Assembly (NCBI RefSeq): GCF_910591885.1
Contig: NC_063269.1
Location: 9,610,001 to 9,674,000, forward strand
Direction of reading: 5' to 3'
DNA from: Bombus terrestris
Taxonomy: Eukaryota; Arthropoda; Insecta; Hymenoptera; Apidae
DNA length: 64,000 nt
The notes under the pieces were generated by a model that was not told the origin of the DNA, did no database searches, and saw only the letters and a program-made list of their open reading frames with translations. The position numbers were made by a program, and so were the translations under genes. Position 1 is the stretch's first letter; every line of letters begins with the position of its first letter. This document shows, piece by piece, positions 26,801 through 41,800 of this stretch.

Positions 26801-29800
26801 ACGCATAAACATACTAATTTTTATCATTCATTCATATCGATTGAGTATATAATATCTCTATAAAATATAAAAATAAAATATATAAGATATAAAAATATCT
26901 CTACGTCGTTTTCTATTAAATTTAATAATAAATTTAGTAGAAGAATATTTAACTATATATCTGTTGCAGAATGATATGAATTATTACAAGCAAGTTAATT
27001 TTACATTTGTAATACTTGATATATACTTCTTGATACATATAATTTCTAACTTAGCATAAATTTGACAACCGCTGCATAAATGAGTTGTTCTGAGTAAACA
27101 AAGATCTCTGAGAATTGGGACTGGAATGATGTCACGCGAGACATTATAGTTTCATATTCTACAATTAAGATCTTCTTTACCAATTCATGACAAACGTCTT
27201 TCAACAAAGATCTTGACGTCTCAAATATTTGTTAACAGTTCTTGACACACTTTTGGTCAAATTTCATATATGTATATTATTTTTCTGAGTTTCAATCTTC
27301 TTTTCTTATAATTGCTCAAAATATGTATCCACGTAGAAGTTCCAAAAAAGAAAATAATTCCACAAAATTAATGTTCTATTGAGATCGAAGGATGATTATT
27401 TCAATTATAATTATAATTAAGTTACTATTAATATCTACAATATTAATAGCTTATCTACAATTGTTAATGTGGAGTGTATTTAAACACAAATTAGAAGCTA
27501 TTTCGATGTTACAAATCGATCGATATACGTTAATAAGACCAATATTGTACTAATGCGGCTATGAAACTGAACAATTCTCCTGAATTATTATCTCCCGTAA
27601 GTTGTAACAAGAGCAGCAACGACAAACAGATTGCACACACCGCATACCTTCTATCGTAAGATTTATTATATCAATAAATACAAAAACTATTTATGGGAGC
27701 AAATTTTAAATTAGCAGGTAAATTCTTTTCGCTGTCGAAAAACACAATTTGACGAAAATTAATGAATGCGAATTATGAGCATGTAATACTATATAGTTAT
27801 TTATTTATTTACAGTGTTAAATTGCTACGCATTACTGAGATTTCATTCTATCTTGAGCAACTGATTGTTACAATAGATAAAAATAAATTTTACTGAATCA
27901 TGTAACGGAACTGTGACTTTATTTGATATTCAATTCGCGTGATTACAAATTTAACATTTGCATAAGTGCACGTCATTTATAGATATTAATATTCTAGAGC
28001 ACTTTAATCAGATAATTAATCAAAGATAGATGTAATGTATAATATGACGTTTCTGGAGTAATTAGAAAATTATTATACAGAAAGAAAATGTTTACAGTTT
28101 GCTAGGCTTGATTCGTATCTATTTTTTTTTTTTTTGGAATCATAATTCCTGTTGAAAGAAAAATTTTTTCATTACTAATAATAGAAATACATTTCTTTCG
28201 ATGCTTATATAGAAATTCCTAAACAATAAAATCTAAGACCAGCTTTAGCAAGATCATTATCAGATACGCTTATCATTTAGATAATTGCTATATTAACAAA
28301 ATACAATTGCTTATATTTATATTTATATCTTCATTGTTTAAATGTTTCAAACAAGCCATATTTATTAAGACAATTCGAGTAGTCCAGTAACCCAATAAAC
28401 CGAGACTCGTCCTAATTGCTTCAAGCGTCAAAGCAAATTGAATTTTATTAAACTGTCCCAATTGTTTCTCTATGATGCTCAAAGTATCTCGCTCAAGCGA
28501 TCGTATATCGTTTTATAATAAAAGAAGTACTAGAAATAGCAGATAAACGATATCTTTATTCTATCTGCGGGGTAAGTATCTAGCTACGAAACGAATCACC
28601 GGTGAGGCGAGTGAATCAATTTCGTTCTATTATTACGATCGGCTGACGAGATGCAATGGCAAAAGAAGGGAATGAGTCACTTGCCGGCTTGTGACACACA
28701 TATGCGAATACAGCCGCGTTCCCGTATGCACATGTGGCAATAGCCAGGCGTACGTGTCCGCGAAACTCGTTCGAGTCCTAGCTTTAAGCCATGGATAGCA
28801 GAAGAGGATTGTCGTGCTCTACCGCGGCAGTAATCGCTCTATCCCCTTCTTCTTCCGTTACTCATCGTTCTGGCGAATCATGCAAATCACGTTTCGAGTA
28901 AACATTCGTACATATACCGTATACGTATAATGCATTAATACGTCTACAATACCGTTTCTGTTTGCATTTTCGCCCGAACGCTTACATAACGCGCGTCATA
29001 ATTATCCTTAATGGGTGGCTGAACGTGTGCGATAATATGAATATTTTTGACTCGTTTCGATATTTTTCTTTCTTCGAAGTAAATGCGTTTTACTATACAT
29101 TGTTTAAAAATATCTTTACATATAGTATTACGTACACAGTATGTATCCGAATATCTGTTCATTCTTGACAAGATGTATTTCAATTTACAAATTACTGATA
29201 TAAATGAGATCGCGGTATTTTCATTTCTTGTAATTATTGTAGCTACGTTTAATAGAATGCTACGATAATACGCTAATACGAAGTGATAAAATTCCTATAA
29301 GCATCGAACCTCGTAAAAGAACTAGTTTGTCACTTCTTCTCGAGCTTTTTATCTTTAGATTCTTTAACTTCTAACTGAACGATCAGCATACATAATACAT
29401 TCTCATGGCCTCACCATTAAGTCACCTTAAGCGATAAGACCTATTCCAGAGAGCCATGAAATATGTAAACAGAAAGATTTCATCGGGATATATCATTTGT
29501 TTATTTTAAACGTGACCATATGTCTCGTATATCCTTTTCAATGGTACTATCACGTATCACGTGTAGTGGTTCACGAAAATATTTCAACTCATGTATATGT
29601 AGAAACTTTTCCTCCATATATTATGCATATTATTATAAAAAATGTTGTATAATATATCGAACGTATATATATTAGCGCTATATAAGAAGTTGCTGATTCA
29701 CGAAGATATGAATATTTATCACTATCGTATCAGTATCATTGTTTTTGTTACTAAATCAAGTCAATTACTACGCTTTTATTCATTCATGTATAAACGATTT

Positions 29801-32800
29801 CACATTTAGCTATTAAGGCTTGTTTTACTTATGGAACTAATAAGAAAACATAAACGTCTTTTTACTTTTGTCTTAAAATCTTTGCTACGCTTTCGTTGCA
29901 TTTTAATAAATTTATGCAATAAATAATTTGGAAACGATCCGAAAGAGTTTTGATTAAATGTGAGTATTCGTTAAAATCATACGAATTTAAGAGATATAAA
30001 TGTTATATGTATTATAGATAATTAATATTCAGTGGTGTGATTTATTGTCATGAACTATTTTTAGGGAAGTTTGTAACTTAATAATTTTGTTGGTTTTCCC
30101 TTTAATTACTAATTCTCTATTATATTTTTTATAATAAGGTACCTATTCCTAGCTTTTATGTAAACTTTTCTAAGAATGTTTTACAGCAAATCTCAACACT
30201 GAATACACTTTTCTACATCTGGTCCGATGAAGAATTGGAAGTTTACAACACTATTGCATTTACGTTCTCTGCGCACTTCAAAAAGGTAGACAAATGGGTT
30301 CGAAGTTTATTTTACTACTATTCAAGGACGCAAAGAACACGTGAGTCAACCGTGTGCCATTTGGGTATAAAGATGGTTACTTCGTTGTTACAAAGAACAA
30401 TTGATTTGAAAAGAATACATATGTTAAAAACCCTACACGAGTTTTTGTATTTACTATCGTTTATGTACTTGTTTCCGTTTATAATAATTATTTCTACTTT
30501 TCATTTCTAATTATTATGAACCTTAATCCCTTCTCTTTCTTCATAATATTTCATACACCTGCAGGCTAATTTACATGAGTCAGTGTTTGCAATACATAAT
30601 CAAAAAAATATCAAAGCTTTTACGATTACAAGTATTTCTTTATTTAATCTAATTTAGTTAAATTTCACCCAGTTTATACAGTTACGCATAGGCAATATTG
30701 TACTCCAATATTTCATTAATTAACTAAAGGATAAATGTATTTGTTTTAGGAAAAGCCGATCTTAAATATTAATGCTTTATGTTTCCTTCAAAAAATCATC
30801 CGAGAAATGCGTCTATTGTAGATAATTGATAAAAAGTAATTTCTTTCGAAAGTTAAACAAGAATTCGATTCTTAAATGGATTAACAGATAGTTATAGAAA
30901 ACAGGTTACATAATAGAAATTAATAGATCTTTTGTTCTTATATCAATGTACATAGATATATATTACTATTATTAGAACAAACGTGTTCTCTCTTTTTTCA
31001 TCCACTTCAACTTTCTTTTTAAATCATTTATACCTTTTTTAATAATCTTATCTTCAAACATCTTTTCCAATGGGTAATCTTACTGAAATGCGTAATTATC
31101 CTGATCGAAATACATTAGAAGTAAAGTTGCAATTTGTGTTAAGCTTCACCAGTATTCGGTTCATCGCTTATTATGCTAAAAAGTGTTCGCATTAAAGAAA
31201 TAAGGTGTACGTTTTTATCAACTGAAATAAATATTGTGATATATTAAAAAACAAACGATTCTAACGCTGTCATAAATAAATAAATAAAGCAATAATCTCT
31301 TAAACACTGCGGTATCCAAATATTATTTAATAAGAATCATTGTGTCTTGATGTTTCGTTCAATAAACCGAATGTTTGAAAACCACAATAGATACATAATT
31401 GTACGTACTGAAAACTAGCCCTACAGCTGCTACTATGGTACATCTGCTATACTTTTTCTCTTTCACGCATTCCTTTGTCTTATTCATTGTCATTGATACA
31501 TGTGCGCTGCGTTTAGCGCTTTTATCTTGCTGTACGGATTAACGTGTATGCATCGTTATGATGAATTGCATGATCCGAGACAAGCAGATTCATAGTAGAA
31601 ATGTGATCACGGTTTTGCTGTATCAATGACGTCAATTTTCAAGATGCTCTCGATCTTGCTACAATGTAATTAGCAAACTGCCGATATTGATACATTAATA
31701 AGAAATTCGAAGAGGTAAAATTGTATAGGCTATATATGATATACAAAAGATACTCAAAGTGTTCAAAGCAAAGTATGTACTCGTTATATTAATTAGAAAG
31801 TAAAACTTTTCACTAAAATTGTATTTCTTTAATTACGTCTTAGTAATGCAACTAAAATTTAAAAGATGTTTAAGATTCGATAATTTAATATGAATGTAAG
31901 ATTGAACAAGTTAAAATAGAATGTATATTTTACATTAGATATTTTGTGGCATTGAAAAAGAGAAAAATTATTCTTCAGACATCAGCTTTCAGAGGTTTAA
32001 AATAAGATATCTATTTTTGATGTTTCGCGCTGTGTAATGAAATTTTAAATAATAGTCAATATTGATCTAATGAATATTTATATATTATGTTAAGATACTA
32101 AAATGATCAATGAATTTCGTTATTTTATTTGCAAGTAAATAAATGAAATAATTTGTTATTTTACTTTCTAATTTAATTTTCATAATTTAATGCTTATATA
32201 ATAAACGTAGTGCATGAACCATATATATTACTACCTTTAATTATTTTATTTATGCATATAAGTTTAACTGTCTTTACAGCAAAGATAAGAATACAAGAGC
32301 ATATACGTTACAGTTATACATTGTTAGTGATTAGAAATGAAAAGAGAACATCCATCTAAAATATAAATAACAGTTTAGCAAGGAATTCTTTCACCGATGG
32401 AATTGTAAAAAATTATTTTAGACGAATAATTCATAATGGCTCATGAAAAGTTATGAATTTTAATATCATTAAAATGCGTTTAAAAAAACTATTTTTATTT
32501 TATTTCATTTTTTTTTATTATCTTACTTATTCTGATAATCAATTTATAACATTATTAATGTTAAAAATCAGTATACATTTGTTTGCTTTCTCAAGTATGT
32601 AGATATTCCTTCCCTGAAATGATGTGAAAAAAGGCAAAATTCCACTAGAAAGGTGTTGCGATCTTATCTATTATGTTGTGATATTATCTTTAAGCCTGTA
32701 TATTTGTAAACGTTAAAGTAAAATATTTCTGCAAATATTCATTAAGAGGTAACATTGTTACATGAAAGTGTTATATAAGAATCAAAGTTCAACTTATATT

Positions 32801-35800
32801 CCTAAGTATAAATAAAAATGTAATGGTAATGATTTAACTAACAATAAATTTTCACAATCATCACAGCAAACTAGAAAGGTGGCATTCACTAAATAATTAT
32901 TTTTATGATACCATGTAAAAATTACGAAAATAAGATCAATAAAAGTTTGAACAAATAGTAAAATAGCAGCTATTTTTAGTGATAATATACAATTTTTATT
33001 TATTATTTAAAGTTTTATTAGGTGACAAAAAGATATTATCAACTGGCACTGAGAATATACTATATATAAATATCGATATTTCTAGAAATGCTTTTCTTTA
33101 TCTTTTAATGCATACATAATATTTTTACGTATGTTTCGTTTTAAATAATTTGTTTTATTATAATATAGACATAGTAATCAAGTTGATAGAAATTGTTAAA
33201 TAAAATAGAAATTATACTAGAATGTGCGCAATGCTAATGTTATATAAAGGATATATTTTGAAATTTGAGTGAAAGAAATGATTTGGTATATAAAACATTT
33301 ATAATTATGATGCTATAATCATTTGCGGCTATTGTAAACTTAACATTCTCTGAAGATATCTATGTAAAAGTTAATCGACAGGAAATTGCAACCACATTGT
33401 ATACAAAGAAAATTTGACCTTGAATATTATTGGCCTTTTATCTAAACCGACTCTAGCAGTTGTTTTCGTATGGTTTCTAAATCTAAGTAACTGATTTTTA
33501 GATAGATATTTCCCTTCAATCGACTTAAAAGATTCCACAATAAATAATATACTTTTTATCTTTGCTGTAGTAATAAGTAATACAATTTTGGCACTAGAAT
33601 ATCATCAACCATGTAAATATTTAATATACATTGTAAAATAACTCGGGAAATAAAGAAGCAAATACTACTAAAATACAACTTTGAAATAATTTTATGAAAA
33701 CCAAAGATGTTTACTGACAATTATAAAAAACACCATACAAATATTAAGATCATTTTAGATTTCCAAAATTATTATAAAGTATCGTATCATTTATTTGTAC
33801 GAAAATTATGTTACCTTTGTTTAAGAAACTGTTTACGTCAAATTTTTTATTCATAAATTATTCTTCTAATATACTTCTAATAAAAATATAACATTTTCAA
33901 CAAATTATTATTTTAATAATTTATTAAAATAATTATTAATTTTTGTATTGGAAGTGGGTATGTGTAAATCTGAGAAAGGTATAGGTTCGTTAATGCCTTA
34001 CTACGATGTTGAGCAAGCTAAATGCAGTGTGGATAGCGCATGCGCACTGCTTCAAAACTCGATAGTTTATTCCCGAGAATCGGTTTTCTTTAAGTTGGCT
34101 GCTCTGTCAGCTCTTTGTTCGTACTGGCAACGGTCGAATACAGTCAGCATTTCTGCTCTTACGGTTGGGTGGTTTCAATCGTCTTTCGGCAGTTCAGAAG
34201 GAAAACTATCTGTTATATTGATCTGTGCGACGTACGATTCTCTTAATTGTAAGCTTAATTGAAATTTTCGCTTCTTTTCTTCTATTAACAATCAAAGTGT
34301 AAGTATCATAAAACTAGACTAGCTTTGTTCATGCTTAATATTGATCAGCCGTGTTTGCCGGGTAATCCGGGTTTATTTTATCGATATGCGCGTATCATAT
34401 TTACTACCCGCTAGAAAACAAGATATTTAATTAGTATTGATTGCACATTTATATGTGCTTAAATAAAACAGATGAAGTAGTGATGAAGTGAAGTCCGGAT
34501 CAATATTATAATTAGTGTATAATTAATAGTTTTACAAATATATGTTTTGCATTTCAACGCATACAAATAAAGCCATAGTACAAAGGGAGATCATTAAGTC
34601 AAAGAAAAAAAGACGGTCTGTTCTGTTTTCTAATATTTTTTTGGAGTTCTGTGTATATGATTGGTGTTTATATTGTGAGAGATATAGCTTACAGTTTGTA
34701 TCGATCTCTATTTTCACGAATTACTAATTTAAACTGATGCCCTCGTAAACCGATTGTAACAGAAAGTATTTTGGAATGTTTTCGAAATAAAAGTAAAGCA
34801 TAATAAATATCAATTGTAATTTTCTAAATATATGTATGTATACGAATTATATTTATTATTTAGAATATTTTTATTAAATTTTGTTTATAATATTTTCAAA
34901 TTGTTCTATTTCAAATTGGAATATTATCTTTTAATTGTTGTCTTTTAAATTAGATTATTGTTGTTTATTGCGTAGACTTTCTTCTATTCTTATTGTAAAA
35001 TAAAAATAAAATTTGTTGTAGGATACAATGGCTTATGAATGGTCTGAAGAACCTACAACTTCTGTAAGTATTAGAGTTTCAACATTAGAAGAGTTTATGA
35101 TAATAAAAATGATTGTTGTTATTTTTTATATTAGCATGAAAATAATGGACGTAGTTATGGAAAAGGGCGAGGCTTTATATCGCACAACAGTAATCCGTGG
35201 GAGTCTAACGACGAAGAAGATATCAAGAATGATCAATCTAATGATGACAGCCTTTGGCAATCTGATAATAATGATAATGATTGCAAAGTAACCACTAAAG
35301 TGACAAAAGACGGAGAAGGAGGAGCAAAAGGTGTAGAAGGAAGAGGTAGAGGCAGAGGCAGAGGGAAAGGCAGAGGCAGAGGAGAAGGAGGAAGGGTTGG
35401 TCGAGGAAGAGGTACATTTAGAAGTAGGGATGGAAATGATAATGATAATAATGATTACAGAAGAAATAAAAATTATGAAGATGATGTTGATGGTGGTAAT
35501 GAGAATGACCAAGATGGTAGCTCAAAAAATACAGTTGTACAAAACAATTATTGTGCAGAAATGCCACATAAACCTAAAGAACGGTACATTCCACCAGATT
35601 TACCCAGTGATGAAAAAGCCTTATTCAACAGTGGTGTTGAAATGGGCATAAATTTTGATAAGTATGACTTTATTGGTGTTAAAGTAACTGGAGAGGACCC
35701 ACCTCAGCAAATAGAAAATTTTGAAAATATTGGCCTTAGAGCCATTCTTGTACAAAATATACAAAAATCAGGATACACAAAACCTACTCCAATACAGAAG

Positions 35801-38800
35801 AATGCCCTTCCAATTATAATGAATGGTCGAGATTTAATGGCTTGTGCACAAACAGGTTCAGGAAAAACTGCTGCATTTTCAATTCCCATTATACATCTGT
35901 TATTACAAAGAGGTGCTGATCTAGGGATATCCTCAGCATACTGTGAACCACAAGCTCTTATTCTGGCACCTACTCGAGAACTTACTATACAAATATGGCA
36001 GGAGATTGCTAAGTTTTCATACAATTCAATTATAAGGACTGCAGTTGCATATGGTGGAACATCTGTTATTCACCAAGGGGGAAAGCTTTCTGCAGGTTGT
36101 CATATACTTGTAGCAACACCTGGCAGGTTAATGGATTTCGTAGAAAGAGGAAGAATTAAGTTTTCTTCCCTACAGTTTCTTGTATTGGATGAAGCTGATC
36201 GTATGTTAGATATGGGGTTCTTACCTAATATTGAAAGGATTGTAGATCATGAGACCATGCCCACGATTAAGAGGCAAACATTAATGTTTTCTGCCACCTT
36301 TCCTGATGAAGTACAGCATTTGGCAAAAAGATTTCTAAACAATTATTTGTTCGTCGCAGTTGGTGCTGTAGGTGGAGCTTGTGCAGATGTGGAACAAAAT
36401 TTTTACGAAGTTGTCAAGGGCAAGAAGAAAGACTTACTTAAAGAAATTTTACAAAGAGAACACGATGCTGGTACTTTACAAGGTACTTTGGTGTTTGTTG
36501 AAATGAAGAAGAAGGCAGACTTTATCGCAGTCTTCTTGTCCGAGAGTAATTATCCTACTACCAGTATTCATGGCGACAGATTACAGAGACAAAGAGAAGA
36601 AGCATTAGCTGATTTTAAAAGTGGGAAGATGTCTGTTTTGGTAGCTACGGCTGTTGCTGCTAGAGGTTTAGATATAAAGAATGTATCACATGTTATAAAC
36701 TATGATTTACCAAAGGGAATCGACGAATATGTTCATCGAATTGGAAGAACTGGTCGTGTAGGAAACCGAGGAAGGGCGACTTCCTTTTTTGAACCTGACG
36801 ATGATGCACCACTACGTGAAGATCTTGTTAAAATATTGAAACAAGCAGAACAACCTGTTCCAGAATGTTTGCTGACTGAACATATGAGGAGAACCTGTGC
36901 GCCAGGAAGAGGCAGATACGGAATTGGAGATATTCGAGAGGTGTGTAACTTTTAATTATGTCTCCATTATTATACTATAATTGTATATGTAATTTATATT
37001 TTATATGATAAATATGCAGTAGTATTTAAAAAATGAATAATAATGTATATTTTTTTTGTACAGTATATAAACGGATATGCTGAAACAGTGTATATGTCAC
37101 CTACACCAATGAGGCCGGAAGTAACAGTCGAGCCTGAAGACGCGTGGTAGAAAAGTTTCGTCTTTTTTTTTGTTTACATGCTTTTTGGTATTATTGTTAG
37201 GAGCAAGGTAGTATACTTTGTTTCTTTATTCCATAAGTCAGAGGTACAAAGAATTTTCTATTCATTAAAGCTTAATATGTTTAATAGTATCCTTTAAAGA
37301 AGATTAACAAGTAATAGTAAGTTTGACTGAAACGAACCAGACTGGACTACTATGTACCTCTTTAGAATTATAAGTTATGTATAAGATCATATAATGCTAT
37401 TTTTCGTTGATGTAGTATGATACGTGATTTGTGAGATGTGTATTCTTAGATATAGTTTAATACATTGTGTTGATCGTACAAACATTAGTTTTTAAGAACA
37501 AATAATAACTCCATGATAATCACTTAAAAACAATAGTTTATTTTCATGAAATGTTACTTTCGAAATATTATGTTTAGTGTTTTGTATGTTTCTTTTTATA
37601 ATAAAAAATGCAACGACCGAATGTCTTATTTTGAATATCGTGTTAGTCATTTTTACCAAAAATATATTTACTACATAAATTTCGATTTCAAATTAACATG
37701 TATTTTTACGATATATGTATATGGGGCATTAACTTATATACAGAAAACAAATTAGAAATTATTATTATTACTATTATTGGAAAGAAATTTTCATATTAGT
37801 TCGCGTAAATACATATATAACATATAAATGTATATGTCTATATAAAAAGAGATATTTTTTCGAGATATTAAAAGAGATCTTTTTATAAAAATTATTTTAT
37901 TTACATTTTATAAAATTTTATAAATTAAAAAAATATTTTATACATATATTAGGTTTCAGAAATAATTAAACTTTTATATTAGCTTATAGCATTATAGGGG
38001 ATGAAAATTCAATCAGTAGTGAATGAGTTAAGGAATCAATATAAATGATTACGTACGTATATAATTCAGAAGTAATTTAAAAAATAAATTTTGTACATAC
38101 CATCATTCATCGCCATATCCATCAGATGTAAATCCTCGTCATTAAGGAGAGATGAAAGAAAACCATCTGTGGTTTGATTGATCGAATCGGAAGTTGGTGT
38201 ATGGTAGTACATCATATCCGCTGGCTCGGATTTATAAGCTGCTCCACTTTCTGCGCCCATCGGTTCGCTACTGTTTGTTAAATTCATGGACGTTGCTACG
38301 GCCGAACCCAGATTTGATGACCCACCTGCGGCAATTAGTATTTTAGTTCCAAAAGATTAGGTACTTATTAACATTTCTTTTTCTATTCTGCCTTTTTTAT
38401 TATATTGATAGCATTAACAATATAATAATACTATTAGTTAATTCTAACACTTGTACTACATATAAGAATATCATTTTAGACATTTTCTAAAACCTTTAAT
38501 ACTTCCAATAATATACTATAACATTTAGGAAAATGTTCAGTATCATTTAGATAGCGTCTGTTTAAAATTATATGTAAAGATTGATCAAAAAAATGTGAGA
38601 ATTAGGTCTTTTATAAAAATGATGCATTTTATCTTACAATATTTCAGGAAATCTACTAACGAATCATTTTTAATACAAATATTTGCATTTATATCGATTT
38701 GGCTCCCTTTAACTGAAACATAAGATTTTGTAAAAGACGAAATATTATCTCATTTCTTCAAGATCAACAAATTATCGTATAGAAAAATATACTACAAGTG

Positions 38801-41800
38801 GTTACTTCCTAATAAGTTGACGTATGACCATAATTTGTCGTATTTATTTTGTTTGATAATTATAGATTTGTAAATACTTTTGCATGTATTTTAAAATACG
38901 ATATTTATTTAATTTTTCTTAATATATAAATTAAGTTATGTATAAAATGACCTATTTTTGGTATACTTAAAAGCCATTTAGAAATTATATAAATATATAA
39001 ATATATACACACATTGTATATGTACATCTTATAGAGAAGAGACACGAGGAACTTGATTTAATTTATATAAGCATAAATTTATGTGTAATGAAAGTAAAAT
39101 GTTTGATGTAGATCACTCACCCACATTGTGATACGGGCTCGTCGCATTAAGATCACCCACCGGTGGGGCCAAAGTAGCATTGTGAAGCAATACATTACGT
39201 TGTGCTTCATAATGACTGTGGCTTATACCGTGCCCTGGGTATCCAGGATGTGCCGGATGTGCAAAGTGATCTGGTGCACCAGGTAGCGATAAAAGAGATG
39301 CTAGATCTTGCCACCGTTGTTCCATACTCATTGCACGCATGAATGGCATGCGACCCTGAAGCATACAAATTACAAATTAGCACATTTTCCACCTTCATAT
39401 GTTCTAACAAACATTAATAATTGTATCAAACGTTAAAAATACTATATATATATATACACATTATAACGTTTTATTTTTCTATTCGAAAGAAATTTACCAC
39501 TGTTCAAAAAACTGTACACGCTAAAAAGAAAAACAGATACAATTTTCGAAAAGGATTTCCTATTTTCAAACAATGCAACGCGAACCACCCATGTTTACTA
39601 TTGCAATAATAGAAAGAATAGATCGAGTATAAACCAGATGCGCTACTCGAAAATAATACCAAAAATACAAATCTTGAAATGTTTGACCTCCGAAGATTCC
39701 TAGGCATTGAGATATTACGACTGATTTGTCTTCAGGGTGTTTCCACCTCGTTGAAATTGCAAATGTCTGGACTTGGTTGAAGCATGTGAGACTGGATGGG
39801 AAATGACCCGAAGAAGTTATATTGACCATCTTGAGGACGGGATATGGAAATACGGTTTTAAAAGGACTCGTAGTCTTTTATATACTCTATTTGTTTTACA
39901 CGAATGCCAGTTAGAAAAAGAACCAGTAAAAGAAACCTCAAATTTTACTTTTTCTCCAAATATCTTACATGTTTCGAATATTCCCTTCGTTATTTCAGGA
40001 TTTAAATTTTCCAGTAAAATGTAGCTTCTCATAAATCAAATGCTATATTTAATCTTTATTACGATAAAAAAGCAATCAAAGATGATGAAAACAATTGTTG
40101 TAATAACAACAGGTATACGTGAATACATTTTATTTCAATAATTACATTTATATCAAATAAAATCTATATATTATAAGAATTACGCTCTCTTTATATCGTG
40201 TTGTCATTGATTCATGTATCAATCCACTGTCACGTCTACAAAATTCCGCGGCTATCAAACCTGTCAAATCTCAAATCGGTGGATGTTCGGATTCTAGCAA
40301 GATAGAAACCCTGCTGATCGCGTAGGTGTTGGCCACACGTAAGGTCGGTCAAGATATTAATGACTTTGGTATACCACGTGTCAAATGTATCTTTCCGGCT
40401 GTGTAAGAAGGCACACTGATCATGATCAAATGTCAAACCACGCGTCAAGTATGGAAATTACGAGCAAGAAAAATTTTTATTCAAAGAATGATATTTCCAT
40501 ACGATAAGAAGAACAATTTCATAATCCATACGATCATAATTCAATAAATGAATTGCCCGTGTAGTTATACAATGAAATATCTTCAAATTTAATAATTTTG
40601 ATATCTCTTTAAAGAAATGATTAGGTGTTTAAGCACAAACTTTAAAATAAGCGACCTTACATATGTATACTAAGAATATTATACACTGCATGAAAAATTC
40701 AAATGAAGTAAATTGTATTTTTTGGCTTTTCAATAAACATTATAACACAAGAGATAAAAAGACATATGTAAGCTGGTTGCTTAGAAAATGATTTAGTCTC
40801 CACCGAACGAGAGTTAATTCATCTGACTTATCCAATCTGATACCATCGAGCGTATGTAGAAACACGATATTTCTCGTATCAAAAATATATTCAATGAACA
40901 CGTTAATACGTTTCCTCTCTTACGTTTCGTCGAAAGAATCTATGAGTTATTAACACCGCTATCTTCCCTCTAACAACACACGTAATATTAATACAAGACT
41001 TGCTCTTGGCTCCATAAATCTCAAGTAACACAGCGAGTGTTAAAATGGTACAGGAACGCGTAGTAAAACGTCGGCGAGAAGTTCGCCAGGGCAACGGAAC
41101 GGCATGGCAGGAACAGCAGGAAAGAGCTTGGCGCGGCGAGTTGCGCGTAAGTACAGTAGTGGCCAGTGGCGCTTAATGCACGTTGGTATTGTCGCTAATG
41201 CATCGGGCCGCAAGAAGAAGATGAATAGGGAAGCTGGCGTAGCGCGGATCCGGCGCGATTGTTGTTCGGCCGCATCAATCAGTCGCCGGTGCAATCTGTC
41301 GAGCGCGACGCCTTTAAGGTGATTCTCGCTTGTCAGCGCATCTGTCGGCTGTAGGCCGCGAAATGTAGGACGAGACGTTTGTTCCGCGACGATTTGTCCT
41401 GTACGGAGGCGCGCGGGTTTTCTAATGGCCGCAGCTTTACGCTCGTTCTGTTTCGATGCAACGCTCATGATTGAGCCGCTACGGGGAGAGAGAATGAAAA
41501 AAAAAAAAAAAGAAAAAAGAGAACCTTCTACACGCGTTTATACCGTTTCCAAGAACGCCGCTGAGAATTTGACACGCGCACACCAGTGGCCAGTTCACCG
41601 TGCTTAAACAATTTCTCATGGTCTTTCTGGCACTCGGTTTTCGGAGATCGGTGCTATTTCTATCGCCGCGCGGTTGTTGCACCTTCAGGAAATCATTTTA
41701 TCATCTATTTCATGCGTTTACCGTAACGTTCGGTTACGGTTCTGATTTTTGGATCACCGCTCTTCCGTTGCAACAGAAATAAAAATTTGTCCGTTCTTCG

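Larger units (their letters stand above)
16963..38100 (-). other. 21.1-kb cnc intron holding the vasa gene
   Basis: Bounded by the donor of the 38101 exon and the acceptor at 16963-16964. Contents: an AG microsatellite near 17092-17106, a diverged direct repeat (17283-17499 and 18640-18848), a CpG-rich island at about 20450-20730, an AG run at about 24231-24270, a GC-richer stretch at about 28560-28880, and the complete vasa gene at about 34-37.6 kb on the plus strand. The rest is AT-rich without supported exons. Confidence 0.85.

Noticed and set aside
28730..28790. B-box-like GTTCGAGTCC after an A-box-like string
   Set aside because: No cloverleaf can be formed by eye; treated as chance in a GC-richer stretch.
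35300..35302. GTG as vasa start
   Set aside because: The frame continues upstream through conserved GKGRGF to an acceptor and joins an exon with a real ATG at 35028.
35126..35512. Minus-strand 128-codon frame
   Set aside because: Exact shadow of the repetitive Asn/Asp- and RG-rich N-terminal part of vasa.
41040..41468. 142-codon minus-strand frame
   Set aside because: CpG-rich island with long open frames on both strands and no recognisable family or splice support.
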